A stretch of 34,740 nt of DNA from Helicobacter mehlei (GCF_003660265.1 NZ_QXQP01000018.1:1-34740); one strand, 5' to 3'. Positions 1-8,256 are shown, numbered from the stretch's first letter. Notes: generated by a model not told the origin, from the sequence alone. Numbers and translations: made by a program.

Positions 1-197
1 GGTTTGGGAGCGGGTTCTTTGGGTTTAGGGGGCTTGGGGAGGGGGTGTTCTTTGGGTTTTTCTAGCTCTTTTTTTTCTTCTATATGTTTGCTGGCTGGAG
101 GTTTCTTGGAGCTATCGGTATTCTCATAAACGCTACATGCCCCAAATAACACCATATTAGAAAACATGCCCAACAAAATAACCTGTCTTGCTTTCAT
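1..197 (-). CDS. Putative lipoprotein, 5' part only (gene runs off the left edge)
   Basis: The reading frame starts at ATG 197 on the minus strand, preceded by an AAGGA ribosome site, and is open to the window edge (about 65 codons visible). The N-terminus MKARQVILLGMFSNM is a short signal sequence ending in the lipobox LFGAC, so the mature protein should begin at Cys21 and be lipidated. It continues as a Lys/Glu/Pro-rich linker with repeated KP and PKP steps, typical of a periplasm-spanning tether. The folded domain, if any, lies outside the window. An A8 run lies in the linker (69-76). I do not recognise the family; lipoprotein export is well supported, function is not. Confidence 0.72.
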   Translation of the reverse strand, partial: MKARQVILLGMFSNMVLFGACSVYENTDSSKKPPASKHIEEKKELEKPKEHPLPKPPKPKEPAPK

Positions 198-228
198 CTT
201 GCGTCCTTTGGTCTTAAATATTAGGGGG

Positions 229-234
229 ATTATA
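229..234 (-). promoter_or_regulatory. -10 box (TATAAT) for the lipoprotein gene
   Basis: A perfect TATAAT on the minus strand lies about 32 nt upstream of the lipoprotein ATG at 197. Helicobacter housekeeping promoters depend mainly on the -10 box, so the lack of a clear -35 is not a strong objection. Confidence 0.5.
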
Positions 235-312
235 ACACGTCTTTAAGTAGAGTTTGCCATTGCAAGTGGTAAAATCCTTAGATTATGTTAGCAACACCTC
301 TAAAATCCATGC

Positions 313-318
313 TAAAAT
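313..318 (+). promoter_or_regulatory. Extended -10 box (TGC-TAAAAT) for pepF
   Basis: An extended -10 (TGC before TAAAAT) sits 23 nt before the AAGGAG ribosome site of pepF and would place the transcript start near 325, giving a short leader before the GTG at 353. This also argues against the longer upstream reading from TTG 254. Confidence 0.4.
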
Positions 319-352
319 AGCCCCCAAATTCAATCACCATAAGGAGTACCCC

Positions 353-2140
353 GTGAGCCATGTTAAAACCCAAACCAAAGAAATGGACAAAACCTTAAAA
401 AACCAAGATTTAGAACACCACTGGGATTTGAGCGCATTATTCAAAGACCAAGAAGCCTTGGATAAGCACTTGAAAGAGTGGGATAAAAAAGTCAAGACCT
501 TTGAGCAAAAACACGCCCAAAGTTTTGCTAAGCTAGAACCCGGCGCCTTTAAAAAGGTGCTAGAAGATTATGAAAACTTGAGTGAAGGGATTTCGCGCGC
601 AATGGTCTATGTCTTTTTGATCTTTGCTAGCGATTCCAAACGCAGTGATCTTTATTCCAAATACCAGCTCATCTGTGCGGATATGGCACAACATCTCCTG
701 TTTGTTGAAAATGAGTTTTGCGCCCTAGAGGACACACAACAAGAGGCGATTATTAGCGCAACCCCCAAATACGCCTACTTCCTGCGCTTGCTCTTGCGCC
801 AAAAGCCCCACATGTTGAGCCTGCCTGAAGAGAAAGTTTTATTAGCCACTTCTAGCGTGGGCGTGGATGCTTTTTCTAAGCTTTTCGATCAAGTCATCAC
901 TTCGCTAAAAATCCCCTTTGAAAACAAAATGATCGGCGAGGAGGAAATTTTAGCCGAATTGCACAATCCCAACCGCAAGTTGCGCAAAAAAGCCCAGAAA
1001 GCCCTAACCAAGTCTTTGAAAAAAAATAGCTTGGTGCTCACCTATGTGCTTAACATGGTGCGCAAAGATTTGCATATTGATACCAAATTACGCCACTATG
1101 ATAAGCCCGAAACCTTTAGGCACTTGGGTAACCAAATCTCCCAAGAGAGCGTGGATAGCATGCTAGAGATTGTGAATGCCAATTATAGCTTGGTACATCG
1201 TTACTACAAAAGCAAGGCTAAGATTTTGGGCTACAAGCTCAAAGATTACGATCGCTATGCCCCCATCAATGACAAAGAAACCCCCATTAGCTACAAAGAA
1301 GCCTTAGACCTTGTTTTGAAGGCTTACAAAGACTTTTCACCTAAATTTTATGAGATTGTCAAAAAAGGCATTGATGGGGGTTGGGTCGATTCGCACCCCA
1401 GACCGGATAAAAGAGGTGGGGCGTTCAGCGATAGTACCGTGCCCAGCGCACACCCCTATGTTTTGCTCAACTTTACGGGCAACCGGCGTTCAGCTTTCAC
1501 CATCGCCCATGAGTTTGGGCACATGATCCACCAAGAACTCAGCAAACAAGTGGGTTATCTGAACACCAATACCCCGCTGACAACCTCTGAAACCGCTTCG
1601 GTATTTGGGGAGATGTTGCTCTTTGAGAGTCTCAAAAAAGACTTGGACAAAAAAGAATTGCGGGGCATTTATGCGGGCAAATTGGAGGATATTTTCTCCA
1701 CCATGTTTAGGCAAGTGGTGATGACCAATTTTGAACGCCGTATCCATGCTACCGAGGAAGAACTCAAGGTCAAAGACTTTGATCAGATTTGGCAAGAGGA
1801 AAACGCCAAAATGTTTGGCAAAAGCGTGAAACTCAGCAAGAATTACGCCCGTTGGTGGAGTTATATTCCCCACTTTATCCATTCGCCCTTTTATTGTTAC
1901 TCCTATAGTTACGGGCAATTACTCGTCTTGGCACTCTTTGGACTCTACCGCCAAAAGAGTACCCCCAAAGACAAACAGGCCTTTGTAGAGACCTACACCA
2001 CCTTTTTAAGCAAGGGTGGGAGTCAAAGCCCAGAGGAACTGGTGGGGATGTTTGGGTTTGACATCGGGCATCAGGAGTTTTGGCAAATTGGCATGGGCGA
2101 GGTGGAAAAAATGCTAGAGGAATTTGAAAGGTTGCTTTAA
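353..2140 (+). CDS. pepF: Oligoendopeptidase F, M3B zinc metallopeptidase
   Basis: Cytosolic zinc endopeptidase that degrades short peptides. The M3 motif HEFGH (residues 386-390) sits in the expected context AHEFGHMIHQ, followed by the SETAS..GE segment that supplies the third ligand glutamate. With the start chosen here the protein is 595 aa, the usual PepF length. I chose GTG 353 because AAGGAG (341-346) lies 6 nt upstream; the frame is open back to TTG 254, and ATG 383 is an alternative with a poorer ribosome site. It heads a tightly packed plus-strand run: its TAA shares one base with the ATG of the next gene. Family assignment is firm; the exact start is inferred. Confidence 0.93.
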   Translation: MSHVKTQTKEMDKTLKNQDLEHHWDLSALFKDQEALDKHLKEWDKKVKTFEQKHAQSFAKLEPGAFKKVLEDYENLSEGISRAMVYVFLIFASDSKRSDLYSKYQLICADMAQHLLFVENEFCALEDTQQEAIISATPKYAYFLRLLLRQKPHMLSLPEEKVLLATSSVGVDAFSKLFDQVITSLKIPFENKMIGEEEILAELHNPNRKLRKKAQKALTKSLKKNSLVLTYVLNMVRKDLHIDTKLRHYDKPETFRHLGNQISQESVDSMLEIVNANYSLVHRYYKSKAKILGYKLKDYDRYAPINDKETPISYKEALDLVLKAYKDFSPKFYEIVKKGIDGGWVDSHPRPDKRGGAFSDSTVPSAHPYVLLNFTGNRRSAFTIAHEFGHMIHQELSKQVGYLNTNTPLTTSETASVFGEMLLFESLKKDLDKKELRGIYAGKLEDIFSTMFRQVVMTNFERRIHATEEELKVKDFDQIWQEENAKMFGKSVKLSKNYARWWSYIPHFIHSPFYCYSYSYGQLLVLALFGLYRQKSTPKDKQAFVETYTTFLSKGGSQSPEELVGMFGFDIGHQEFWQIGMGEVEKMLEEFERLL

Positions 2141-2613
2141 TGGATTTGTTGCAAAAATACAATACCATGACAGACCAACACTGCCGGGATTGCCTGTATT
2201 TTTTGCACCACAACCGCGTTAATTTTAGCATCTTTTGCGATCTCTCTAAGGTGCGCTTTGAACCCCTCTTGCCCCAAGACCTTTTAGAGAGTTTTGGGGC
2301 GTTTGTGCTCTTTGTGCTGGCAGGCTACACCTTTGAAAGCCTGAAAATCTATAGAGAAACCCCAGAAATTAGTTTTGAGGCGGGTTTGGGAGACAATATC
2401 GAAACCACGGTCAAGATCGCACTCAGTGGGATTGTGCAAATCATCATCAAGGATAAGAACGACTCGAATGTGGTGTTGTTTAACCGATGCGACCCCTCCA
2501 TGCTCTTTACAGATAACACCACCGAGCAACTCCAAAGCTCCAAAGATGCCTTCCTCTCCGATCCTAGAAACCAGCAAGCGATTCAGTCCTTGCAAGATAA
2601 AGGTCCTAAATGA
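2140..2613 (+). CDS. Conserved Helicobacter hypothetical protein
   Basis: 157 aa, no signal peptide and no convincing membrane span. It carries a Cys pair near the N-terminus (HCRDC, residues 15-19) and two further cysteines (C33, C117), then a mixed alpha/beta body. The ATG shares one base with the pepF stop, and its own TGA overlaps the next ATG by 4 nt, so translation is probably coupled on both sides. I recognise the type only as a small hypothetical protein of gastric Helicobacter and see no domain that names a function. Spaced Cys pairs could bind metal, but the later cysteines are not arranged as a classical zinc finger. Confidence 0.75.
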   Translation: MDLLQKYNTMTDQHCRDCLYFLHHNRVNFSIFCDLSKVRFEPLLPQDLLESFGAFVLFVLAGYTFESLKIYRETPEISFEAGLGDNIETTVKIALSGIVQIIIKDKNDSNVVLFNRCDPSMLFTDNTTEQLQSSKDAFLSDPRNQQAIQSLQDKGPK

Positions 2614-4145
2614 GTATTTTAAAATTGCAGATACGGGTGTTCCGCTTTGATGCCAAAAACCAGTATAACCCTAGCTACCCGCTCTGCATCGTAGAATATC
2701 TCCCTGATTGGCGTTTAAAAGATGTGCTCGAACACATCCCCTTCCCCGATTTTGGCTATGATGCAACCCATTTGGGGCTTAAGATCAACCAAGTTGCCAT
2801 TTTTGAGAATCTCCCCATCTCTGAGTTAGTAGAACGCTTCTCTGTTGAGTGGGTGTTAGAGCCTTTAGCGGCTGAATATGCCCTTAAAGACCTCCTCATG
2901 GATGAAACTGCCATTCTAAGCCAATACCAGTCTTTCTTGCAAAGCGCGCCCTTTTTGACTGCAAGCGAGCAGAGCGAGTTGGCTAAATACACCAATATTA
3001 ATTTCATCACACCCAAAAAGCAAGCGGGCTACTATGGGGATGGCTTTTTCTTGTATGTTAGATGGCTGATGAATCGCTACCCCACCCGCGCTAGGGATTT
3101 CTTGCAAAGCATCGCCCATGACAAGTATGGCGTGATGCACTTTGTGAGCCTCAAAAACTATCTCTACCCCCCCAGTGATCGCCTTGATGAAGCCATCTAT
3201 GATCTGCAAAAAATGCTAACCCATGGCTCAGCCTGCCCCATTGCCAACAACACATGGGCGCATGTGGGCAAGAATTTAGCCTTAAAATACGCCTTTCCAC
3301 CCAAACAAACCCCCCCTAGTACCCAAGTTGCTTTTTTGATCTTTAATGGGTATGAAAAACTCTTTAATAGTGCCCCCCTCTTGCAGAGTACGCGCGCTCT
3401 ATTAAGCCGTTTGAAAGTGGAATTTGTGGAGCTTACTTGCTGTTTTGATGGGGGGTATTGGGGGCGTTTTGGGGATTTAGAAAAGTTTTTGGGCGCGCAG
3501 GGCTACAATTTAGCCCTAGCCCACCAGATCGGTGCAACACTTTTATTTTGCGATGAAGATTCCTATGCCAATGCCCTTTATGCTAAAAAAATTCTCGATG
3601 AAAGCCCTGAATGGCAAGAGAAAATCCAAAAAATCCTAGCTCCCCATGGTTTGCAATACCACCCAGAAGCACAAATGGCCTATCTCAACGACCTTTTGAG
3701 TACAGATTTTTTAGACCTAGAGGGTTTTGCAAGCCACTCCATTTTTACCGGGTTTAGCACGGCTCTATTTGGGGGCTACCATTTGGCACAACCCACCCAT
3801 TACAATGCGCTCTTTGATCGGCTTTCTTTAAAATGCCACACGCCCCTTTTTGCCACCCAGTCCTATGCCCATCTTTTAGAAATTGATACGCCTCTAGCCC
3901 TCAAGCAATCTGCCAGTATCCGCTATGAGGCCATCGATCTAGGCGTGGATTTTTTGCTCACTACCTCTCTTAGCCAATTCCACATGCTCGACACTTTGGC
4001 ACAAAAAGCCTCCAAGCTCTACCAACGCGATCATGACAACACCAGTCTTTTATTCTTGCCCCAATTAGCCTTGTTAGCTTTGGGCGAAACCAACAAGCAG
4101 ACCCTAGGTTTAGACACACACGCGAACCCCTTTAGTTTTATCTAG
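2610..4145 (+). CDS. HdrB/SdhE-like (CCG-domain) protein lacking most cluster cysteines
   Basis: 511 aa. Residues 1-95 resemble the ferredoxin-like N-domain of epsilonproteobacterial SdhB-type or DUF5644 proteins (VFRFDAKNQYNPSY start) but without the 2Fe-2S cysteines. Residues about 95-215 resemble the helical 4Fe-4S domain, keeping only GSACP (C209). Residues about 240-330 and 385-495 follow the two CCG repeats of HdrB/SdhE: NGYEK replaces the usual GC turn, TCCFDGG (277-278) keeps a CC pair, FCDEDSYAN keeps one Cys, and in repeat two GGYHL, KCHTP and TTSLSQF stand where GCHL, CCGG and CPLCQ are normal. An electron-transfer role is therefore doubtful; it may be a scaffold derived from one. 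The fold call is from remembered family patterns, not a search. Confidence 0.68.
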   Translation: MSILKLQIRVFRFDAKNQYNPSYPLCIVEYLPDWRLKDVLEHIPFPDFGYDATHLGLKINQVAIFENLPISELVERFSVEWVLEPLAAEYALKDLLMDETAILSQYQSFLQSAPFLTASEQSELAKYTNINFITPKKQAGYYGDGFFLYVRWLMNRYPTRARDFLQSIAHDKYGVMHFVSLKNYLYPPSDRLDEAIYDLQKMLTHGSACPIANNTWAHVGKNLALKYAFPPKQTPPSTQVAFLIFNGYEKLFNSAPLLQSTRALLSRLKVEFVELTCCFDGGYWGRFGDLEKFLGAQGYNLALAHQIGATLLFCDEDSYANALYAKKILDESPEWQEKIQKILAPHGLQYHPEAQMAYLNDLLSTDFLDLEGFASHSIFTGFSTALFGGYHLAQPTHYNALFDRLSLKCHTPLFATQSYAHLLEIDTPLALKQSASIRYEAIDLGVDFLLTTSLSQFHMLDTLAQKASKLYQRDHDNTSLLFLPQLALLALGETNKQTLGLDTHANPFSFI

Positions 4146-4153
4146 GAGTTCCC

Positions 4154-4462
4154 TTGAAAACAGGATTAAAAATCATCTTTGCAAGCATCATCAGCCTCTC
4201 TTGGTATTTGCTCAATGGAGAGGATTCGGGTGAATTGTCCTTGATGATTTTTTTCTTCCTAGCCTTTATTTTGCTCATCAAACCCATTTCTTTCCAATCC
4301 CCAGAAAAGCGGGAAGACTATATCCAGCAACTCAAAAGAAGCTATGAACGCCAAATGGATTTGAAAAATAAACAGAAAGAGGAGAAGCGACGCTTGATCC
4401 AAGCCACAACGGAGAGAAGTTACCGCAAAACGCACCAAAAACAAGATGATGCCAATTTATGA
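4154..4462 (+). CDS. Small membrane protein with charged cytosolic tail
   Basis: 102 aa from TTG 4154; AGGAG at 4144-4148 decides this start. Residues 5-20 and 27-45 form two hydrophobic segments (a hairpin in the membrane), followed from residue 50 by a highly charged Lys/Arg/Glu/Gln helix likely to be a coiled coil facing the cytosol. It lies 8 nt after the HdrB-like gene and 15 nt before the next membrane gene, so it is in the same operon. No family is recognised. Similar two-span, coiled-tail proteins are common in epsilonproteobacteria. Confidence 0.7.
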   Translation: MKTGLKIIFASIISLSWYLLNGEDSGELSLMIFFFLAFILLIKPISFQSPEKREDYIQQLKRSYERQMDLKNKQKEEKRRLIQATTERSYRKTHQKQDDANL

Positions 4463-4477
4463 TAAGAGGATGATTGT

Positions 4478-5263
4478 ATGGAAGTGATTTTAATTGTGGG
4501 TGTAGCGGTGGTGTTGATTTACTTATATTACACCCTGCAGGAGTATTTGAAAAATCCTTTAAAGAGTTTCCCCACCCCTAGCGTAGAGCCTGTGGAGAAA
4601 GTCCCCGAGATTTACACCTTGCCCGACCCTCTAGATATTTTGAAATCTAGCGAACAGGGAGTGGTGGTGAGATTGATAGCCCAATTTGGACGCAAGGTCA
4701 ATGCTAACGCCCTCTCTGATGCCCTATTGGAGATTTTCTTAAAAGATTTAAGCCAAATGGGCACTGAGACTAAAAACTTAGAGGACCTCAAAAAACTTTA
4801 TGCCAGTGAAGACATGCCAAGCCTAGAGAGTCTTTGCACCCAGTTTTTAGAGCTAGCACATGGCGAATATAAAAAACGCGTGAAGCTGGTGGAATTTTTA
4901 TTGGTCTTAGCCTATAGCGATGGGATTTTAGGCGAAGCTGAAAGAGAAGCCCTGATCGATGTGGGTGCGTTTTTACGCCTAGAAAATGCGGATTTTAACC
5001 AGCTTTATGAGGGTTTTGAGCAACTCTCTCTACAGAGCACTGAACTTAGCCCTCAGGAGGCTTTAGAGATTTTAGGTACGGGTGAAAATCCTAAACTGAG
5101 CTTTGAGGATAAGGTCAATCAAAACCATTTGAATATCCTAGACCCCAAAACTTGGAATAAAAGCTACATTCCCGATCGCATGCAAACCCTTTGGCAACTC
5201 CAACAAGCTTACAACACTTTGCAAAACACACCTGCCAAAGTTTCTTTAGCCAAGAATAACTAA
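4478..5263 (+). CDS. Membrane-anchored TerB/DjlA-like domain protein
   Basis: 261 aa. Residues 2-20 form one membrane span, followed by a Pro-rich linker. Residues about 130-195 read as a TerB/DjlA-N helical domain: EYKKRVKLVEFLLVLAYSDG, then EAEREALIDVG, the usual pattern of a helix ending in a DG turn and an acidic helix that can bind metal. The layout (N-terminal anchor plus TerB fold) is that of DjlA, but no J domain follows. Residues 225-260 form a short amphipathic tail. The role is inferred to be membrane or envelope stress related. It lies directly upstream of comB4 but is not a ComB2 or ComB3 protein. Confidence 0.72.
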   Translation: MEVILIVGVAVVLIYLYYTLQEYLKNPLKSFPTPSVEPVEKVPEIYTLPDPLDILKSSEQGVVVRLIAQFGRKVNANALSDALLEIFLKDLSQMGTETKNLEDLKKLYASEDMPSLESLCTQFLELAHGEYKKRVKLVEFLLVLAYSDGILGEAEREALIDVGAFLRLENADFNQLYEGFEQLSLQSTELSPQEALEILGTGENPKLSFEDKVNQNHLNILDPKTWNKSYIPDRMQTLWQLQQAYNTLQNTPAKVSLAKNN

Positions 5264-5283
5264 TTTTGCAGATTTTCTATTGT

Positions 5284-5316
5284 TAGGGTGTGCTTGTTTG
5301 AGTCTCCTACACCCTA
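5284..5316 (+). terminator. Perfect 8-bp hairpin between the TerB-like gene and comB4
   Basis: TAGGGTGT (5284-5291) pairs perfectly with ACACCCTA (5309-5316) across a 17-nt loop. There is no U-tract after it, so it is a weak terminator at best; it may instead be an mRNA processing or stability element, or modulate comB4 initiation 12 nt downstream. Confidence 0.45.
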
Positions 5317-5328
5317 GATAACTGCCAC

Positions 5329-7698
5329 ATGCTAAATGAGTTATGGCAATTTTTACGCGATAAAACCCTAGACCTTTTCTTAGGCGCGCTCCCTAAAGTC
5401 TATTCTTTGGCGGAGGAAAATAATATTTTAGGTTTATACGATGCGCATTTTTTGCTCACCAAACAAGAGCAATTAGTGGGGATTTTGCAAATTGAGGGCC
5501 TGAGCGCAACGGCAATGCTTGCTAAGGACTTGGAGAGCTATTTTGATCACAAGAAAAACGCCTTAGAACAACTCCAAGGCGTGGTGCTCAGAATCTATAC
5601 CCAACGCCAAAAAGTGCAACTCCAGCAAAACCAGCAACTTAACAACCACTATGCCCAAACCATCATCAACCACTTTGAAAGCAAGGACATTTATGAAAAT
5701 ACCTATTACCTTATTTTGGAAACCACCACCAACCCCATCAAGGGATTTTTTGAAAAGAAAAAATTAAAACTCACCACTTCCACAGAAAAAAGCCACCCGC
5801 AAGAAAGCTACGCCCATAAAGTTTCTCTGCTCACCCAAAACATCGCCCAAATTACCCATGCCCTCAAAGACTTCAAGCCCACCCAACTAAGCTCCACCCA
5901 AGCCCTCAATTTTTATGCCCGCTTCATCAATGGGGTGGATTTGCCCCTTAAACCTAGCTTGGGCTTTTTGGAAGATAGCTACATTGCGACCAATCTGCAC
6001 TTCCACAAAGATTATTACATCCAAGATCACAATGGTACGCTCACTTATAAGCGTATCTTAGGGGTAAAGGCCTATGGGAGCAAAACCATCACATCCATTG
6101 CCCTCTCCACCCTCTTGCACCAAGAAAAAGAACTAGAAATTATCTTTTCTATCGAGCCTTTGGGTTTGCCCGAATCCTTAAGCTTTGTGCAAGAAAAAAT
6201 CCGCTTGAGCTGGAGTGCCCTTGTGCGCGCCGAGTTGCAAAACTACCATGAACTCATCAAAGCCAAACGGCTTTGTTTGCAAAAATGTACCCTGAATATC
6301 ATCCTTAAAAACTCTAATTTAGACATCCTCAACCAGCAAACCCAAGAGGTTTTAAGCCTACTCTCTAACGAACATTTGATCGCAGTGGTGGAAACTTTGG
6401 GGCTCAAACCCGCTTACTTTTCCTTTTTTCCAGGGCGTTTGAATCTCAACCCCCGTTTGCGCCACCAAAGTACCCAAGCCCTAGCGTGCCTCATCGTGTT
6501 TGAAAAACCCAATCGGGGGTTTAAAAGCAACTCATGGGGGCCTATGCCATTAAGCGTGTTTAAAAACTTGGATCACTCGCCCTATTTGTTTAACTTCCAC
6601 AACCAAGAGGTCAGATACCAAGCCCACAGCACACTTAAGGCTAATGGGCACACCATGATCATCGGTGCCACGGGGGCGGGCAAGACAACCTTAATGGGCT
6701 TTTTGATGATGAGCGCGCTCAAATACCCCGACCTCAACATCTTAGCCCTCGATCGCGCTTACGGCCTCTTTTCTTACACACATTATTTTGGTGGGACTTA
6801 CAACTCTGGCGATCAATTTGCTATCAACCCCTTATCCCTGCCCTTTTCCCAACAAAACCAAGACTTTTTGCACGCCTTTTATGCCGCTATGCTTAATGTC
6901 CCCTTAAGCTCGCCCCACCAAACCGACATTCAAGAACACAACGCCATTTTAAAGGCCCTCAAAAGCCTCTATGCCACTTTGCCACCCCAAAGTTTTAATC
7001 TCCAAGATTTTAAAGAAGCCCTAACCCACACCCCCAAACTCTCTTTAAGTCTAGAGCCCTACTTAAACAATCCCCTTTTTAACGCCCTTGAGGATAGTCT
7101 AGAATTTAAAACCCCCATCACAACCATTAACATGGATGCCATCTCGCCCAACCCCAAAGATTTAGGGCTATTGGCTTACTACATTTTTTATAAGATTTTC
7201 CACCTAGCCTTGCAACGCAATCAAGGCTTTTTGCTCTTTGTGGATGAATTTAAAAGTTATGCGCAAAATGAAGTCCTCAACGAACACATTAACACTTTGA
7301 TCACCCAAGCCCGTAAGGCTAATGGCGTGGTGGTGCTCGCCCTGCAGGACATCAACCAACTACACACCATTAAAAACGCCCAAAGTTTTGTCAAAAACAT
7401 GGGCACTCTTTTATTCTACCCCCAAAAAAACATGGACAGCACCGCTCTAAGTCGGGATTTTGGGATTCAACTCAGCAGTATGGAAAAACATTTCTTAGAA
7501 AATACCCCCGTGCATGCACACCAAATCTTAGTCAAAAACATGGGCGATGGGAGTTCTAACATCATCGATATTAGCCTAAACTCTCTGGGTCCTTACTTGC
7601 CAATCTTTAGCTCCAACCCCAGCCATGCCCAGTATTTACAAACCCTCATGCAAGATCACCCCCACAACTGGCGCGAGGTGTTATTGCAAGAAAAATAA
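5329..7698 (+). CDS. comB4: VirB4-family ATPase of the ComB competence system
   Basis: 789 aa, matching the length of H. pylori ComB4, the inner-membrane ATPase that powers DNA uptake through the ComB type IV secretion apparatus. Walker A GATGAGKT is at residues 446-453 and Walker B LLFVDEF with D639-E640; the C-terminal part holds the conserved QARKANG and ALQDINQL segments of VirB4 proteins. The ATG at 5329 has a weak ribosome site. In H. pylori comB4 follows comB2 and comB3; here the upstream gene is a TerB-like protein and only 65 nt separate the two. Assignment to VirB4 is firm; to ComB4 rather than another type IV system it is likely, from the N-terminal sequence. Confidence 0.85.
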   Translation: MLNELWQFLRDKTLDLFLGALPKVYSLAEENNILGLYDAHFLLTKQEQLVGILQIEGLSATAMLAKDLESYFDHKKNALEQLQGVVLRIYTQRQKVQLQQNQQLNNHYAQTIINHFESKDIYENTYYLILETTTNPIKGFFEKKKLKLTTSTEKSHPQESYAHKVSLLTQNIAQITHALKDFKPTQLSSTQALNFYARFINGVDLPLKPSLGFLEDSYIATNLHFHKDYYIQDHNGTLTYKRILGVKAYGSKTITSIALSTLLHQEKELEIIFSIEPLGLPESLSFVQEKIRLSWSALVRAELQNYHELIKAKRLCLQKCTLNIILKNSNLDILNQQTQEVLSLLSNEHLIAVVETLGLKPAYFSFFPGRLNLNPRLRHQSTQALACLIVFEKPNRGFKSNSWGPMPLSVFKNLDHSPYLFNFHNQEVRYQAHSTLKANGHTMIIGATGAGKTTLMGFLMMSALKYPDLNILALDRAYGLFSYTHYFGGTYNSGDQFAINPLSLPFSQQNQDFLHAFYAAMLNVPLSSPHQTDIQEHNAILKALKSLYATLPPQSFNLQDFKEALTHTPKLSLSLEPYLNNPLFNALEDSLEFKTPITTINMDAISPNPKDLGLLAYYIFYKIFHLALQRNQGFLLFVDEFKSYAQNEVLNEHINTLITQARKANGVVVLALQDINQLHTIKNAQSFVKNMGTLLFYPQKNMDSTALSRDFGIQLSSMEKHFLENTPVHAHQILVKNMGDGSSNIIDISLNSLGPYLPIFSSNPSHAQYLQTLMQDHPHNWREVLLQEK

Positions 7699-7710
7699 CC
7701 ATAGCCCCGC

Positions 7711-7734
7711 GGGGGTGGGGGGTGGGTGCTCGGG
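7711..7734 (+). promoter_or_regulatory. Potential G-quadruplex and GC-rich hairpin after comB4
   Basis: Four G-runs (G5, G6, G3, G4) separated by T, T and TGCTC satisfy the usual four-tract quadruplex pattern on the plus strand. The same segment can instead fold as a hairpin, GCCCCG (7704-7709) pairing with CGGGGC (7731-7736). It starts 12 nt after the comB4 stop; no U-tract follows. Confidence 0.5.
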
Positions 7735-7848
7735 GCGGCTTATTTACAAGTACTAGCCACAAGATTACAACTATGGCATAGGCCTACAAGGCTTTAAAAG
7801 ATGAAAAAGTTACAAAAACGCCTTACACCAATTCACCCAGTATCTGAG

Positions 7849-7874
7849 AGCCAACAGGATAAGCCAACAGGATA
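7849..7874 (+). repeat. Two perfect tandem copies of a 13-nt unit
   Basis: AGCCAACAGGATA occurs at 7849-7861 and again at 7862-7874 with no mismatch. It lies in non-coding DNA about 100 nt before the tRNA promoter. Confidence 0.8.
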
Positions 7875-7972
7875 AAAGGGCTCGAAAAGTAGGCACACAG
7901 CGATCAAGCAATGCCGTGTGCAAGATATGAGCCAAGTTAGCGTCTCTTTAAAGCAATTGGGCATCTTGGGTC

Positions 7973-8001
7973 TTGACAAAGCTTTGTAAAAATTGTAATA
8001 T
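7973..8001 (+). promoter_or_regulatory. Near-consensus housekeeping promoter of the tRNA operon
   Basis: Consensus -35 TTGACA (7973-7978), a 17-nt spacer, and an extended -10 TG-TAATAT (7996-8001). Transcription would start near 8008, about 15 nt before the first tRNA. This is the strongest promoter visible in the window, as expected for stable RNA. Confidence 0.85.
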
Positions 8002-8022
8002 TACTCTTTCGTGCGTGCAAAT

Positions 8023-8098
8023 GACCCGTTAGCTCAGCAGGTAGAGCAATTCCCTTTTAAGGAATGGGCCGCTGGTTCGAATCCAGCACGGGTCACCA
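8023..8098 (+). tRNA. tRNA-Lys (anticodon TTT)
   Basis: 76 nt including encoded CCA. Acceptor stem GACCCGT/ACGGGTC, discriminator A, anticodon loop CTTTTAA on stem ATTCC/GGAAT giving anticodon TTT, and T-arm GCTGG-TTCGAAT-CCAGC. First gene of the five-tRNA operon. Confidence 0.96.
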
Positions 8099-8100
8099 AA

Positions 8101-8175
8101 GGCTCCTTCATCTAGTGGTTAGGATACCACCCTTTCACGGTGGTTACAGGGGTTCAAATCCCCTAGGAGTCACCA
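8101..8175 (+). tRNA. tRNA-Glu (anticodon TTC), standard copy
   Basis: 75 nt with encoded CCA. Acceptor GGCTCCT/AGGAGTC (one G-T pair), discriminator A, anticodon stem CCACC/GGTGG with loop CTTTCAC, anticodon TTC, T-arm GGGG-TTCAAAT-CCCC. It follows tRNA-Lys by 2 nt. Confidence 0.95.
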
Positions 8176-8178
8176 CGC

Positions 8179-8254
8179 GGTCGCTTAGCTCAGTTGGTAG
8201 AGCGCCACCCTTACAAGGTGGATGTCATAAGTTCGAGTCTTATAGCGACCACCA
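8179..8254 (+). tRNA. tRNA-Val (anticodon TAC)
   Basis: 76 nt with encoded CCA. Acceptor GGTCGCT/AGCGACC, discriminator A, anticodon stem CCACC/GGTGG with loop CTTACAA, anticodon TAC, canonical D-arm AGCTCAGTTGGTAGAGC. Confidence 0.96.
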
Positions 8255-8256
8255 TT

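Larger units (their letters stand above)
7699..7972. other. Gene-free stretch between comB4 and the tRNA operon
   Basis: About 270 nt without a supportable coding region. It begins with a very G-rich segment (7704-7736), contains a short perfect tandem repeat (7849-7874), and ends at the tRNA promoter. The rest shows no clear gene remnant or RNA fold that I can support. Confidence 0.6.
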
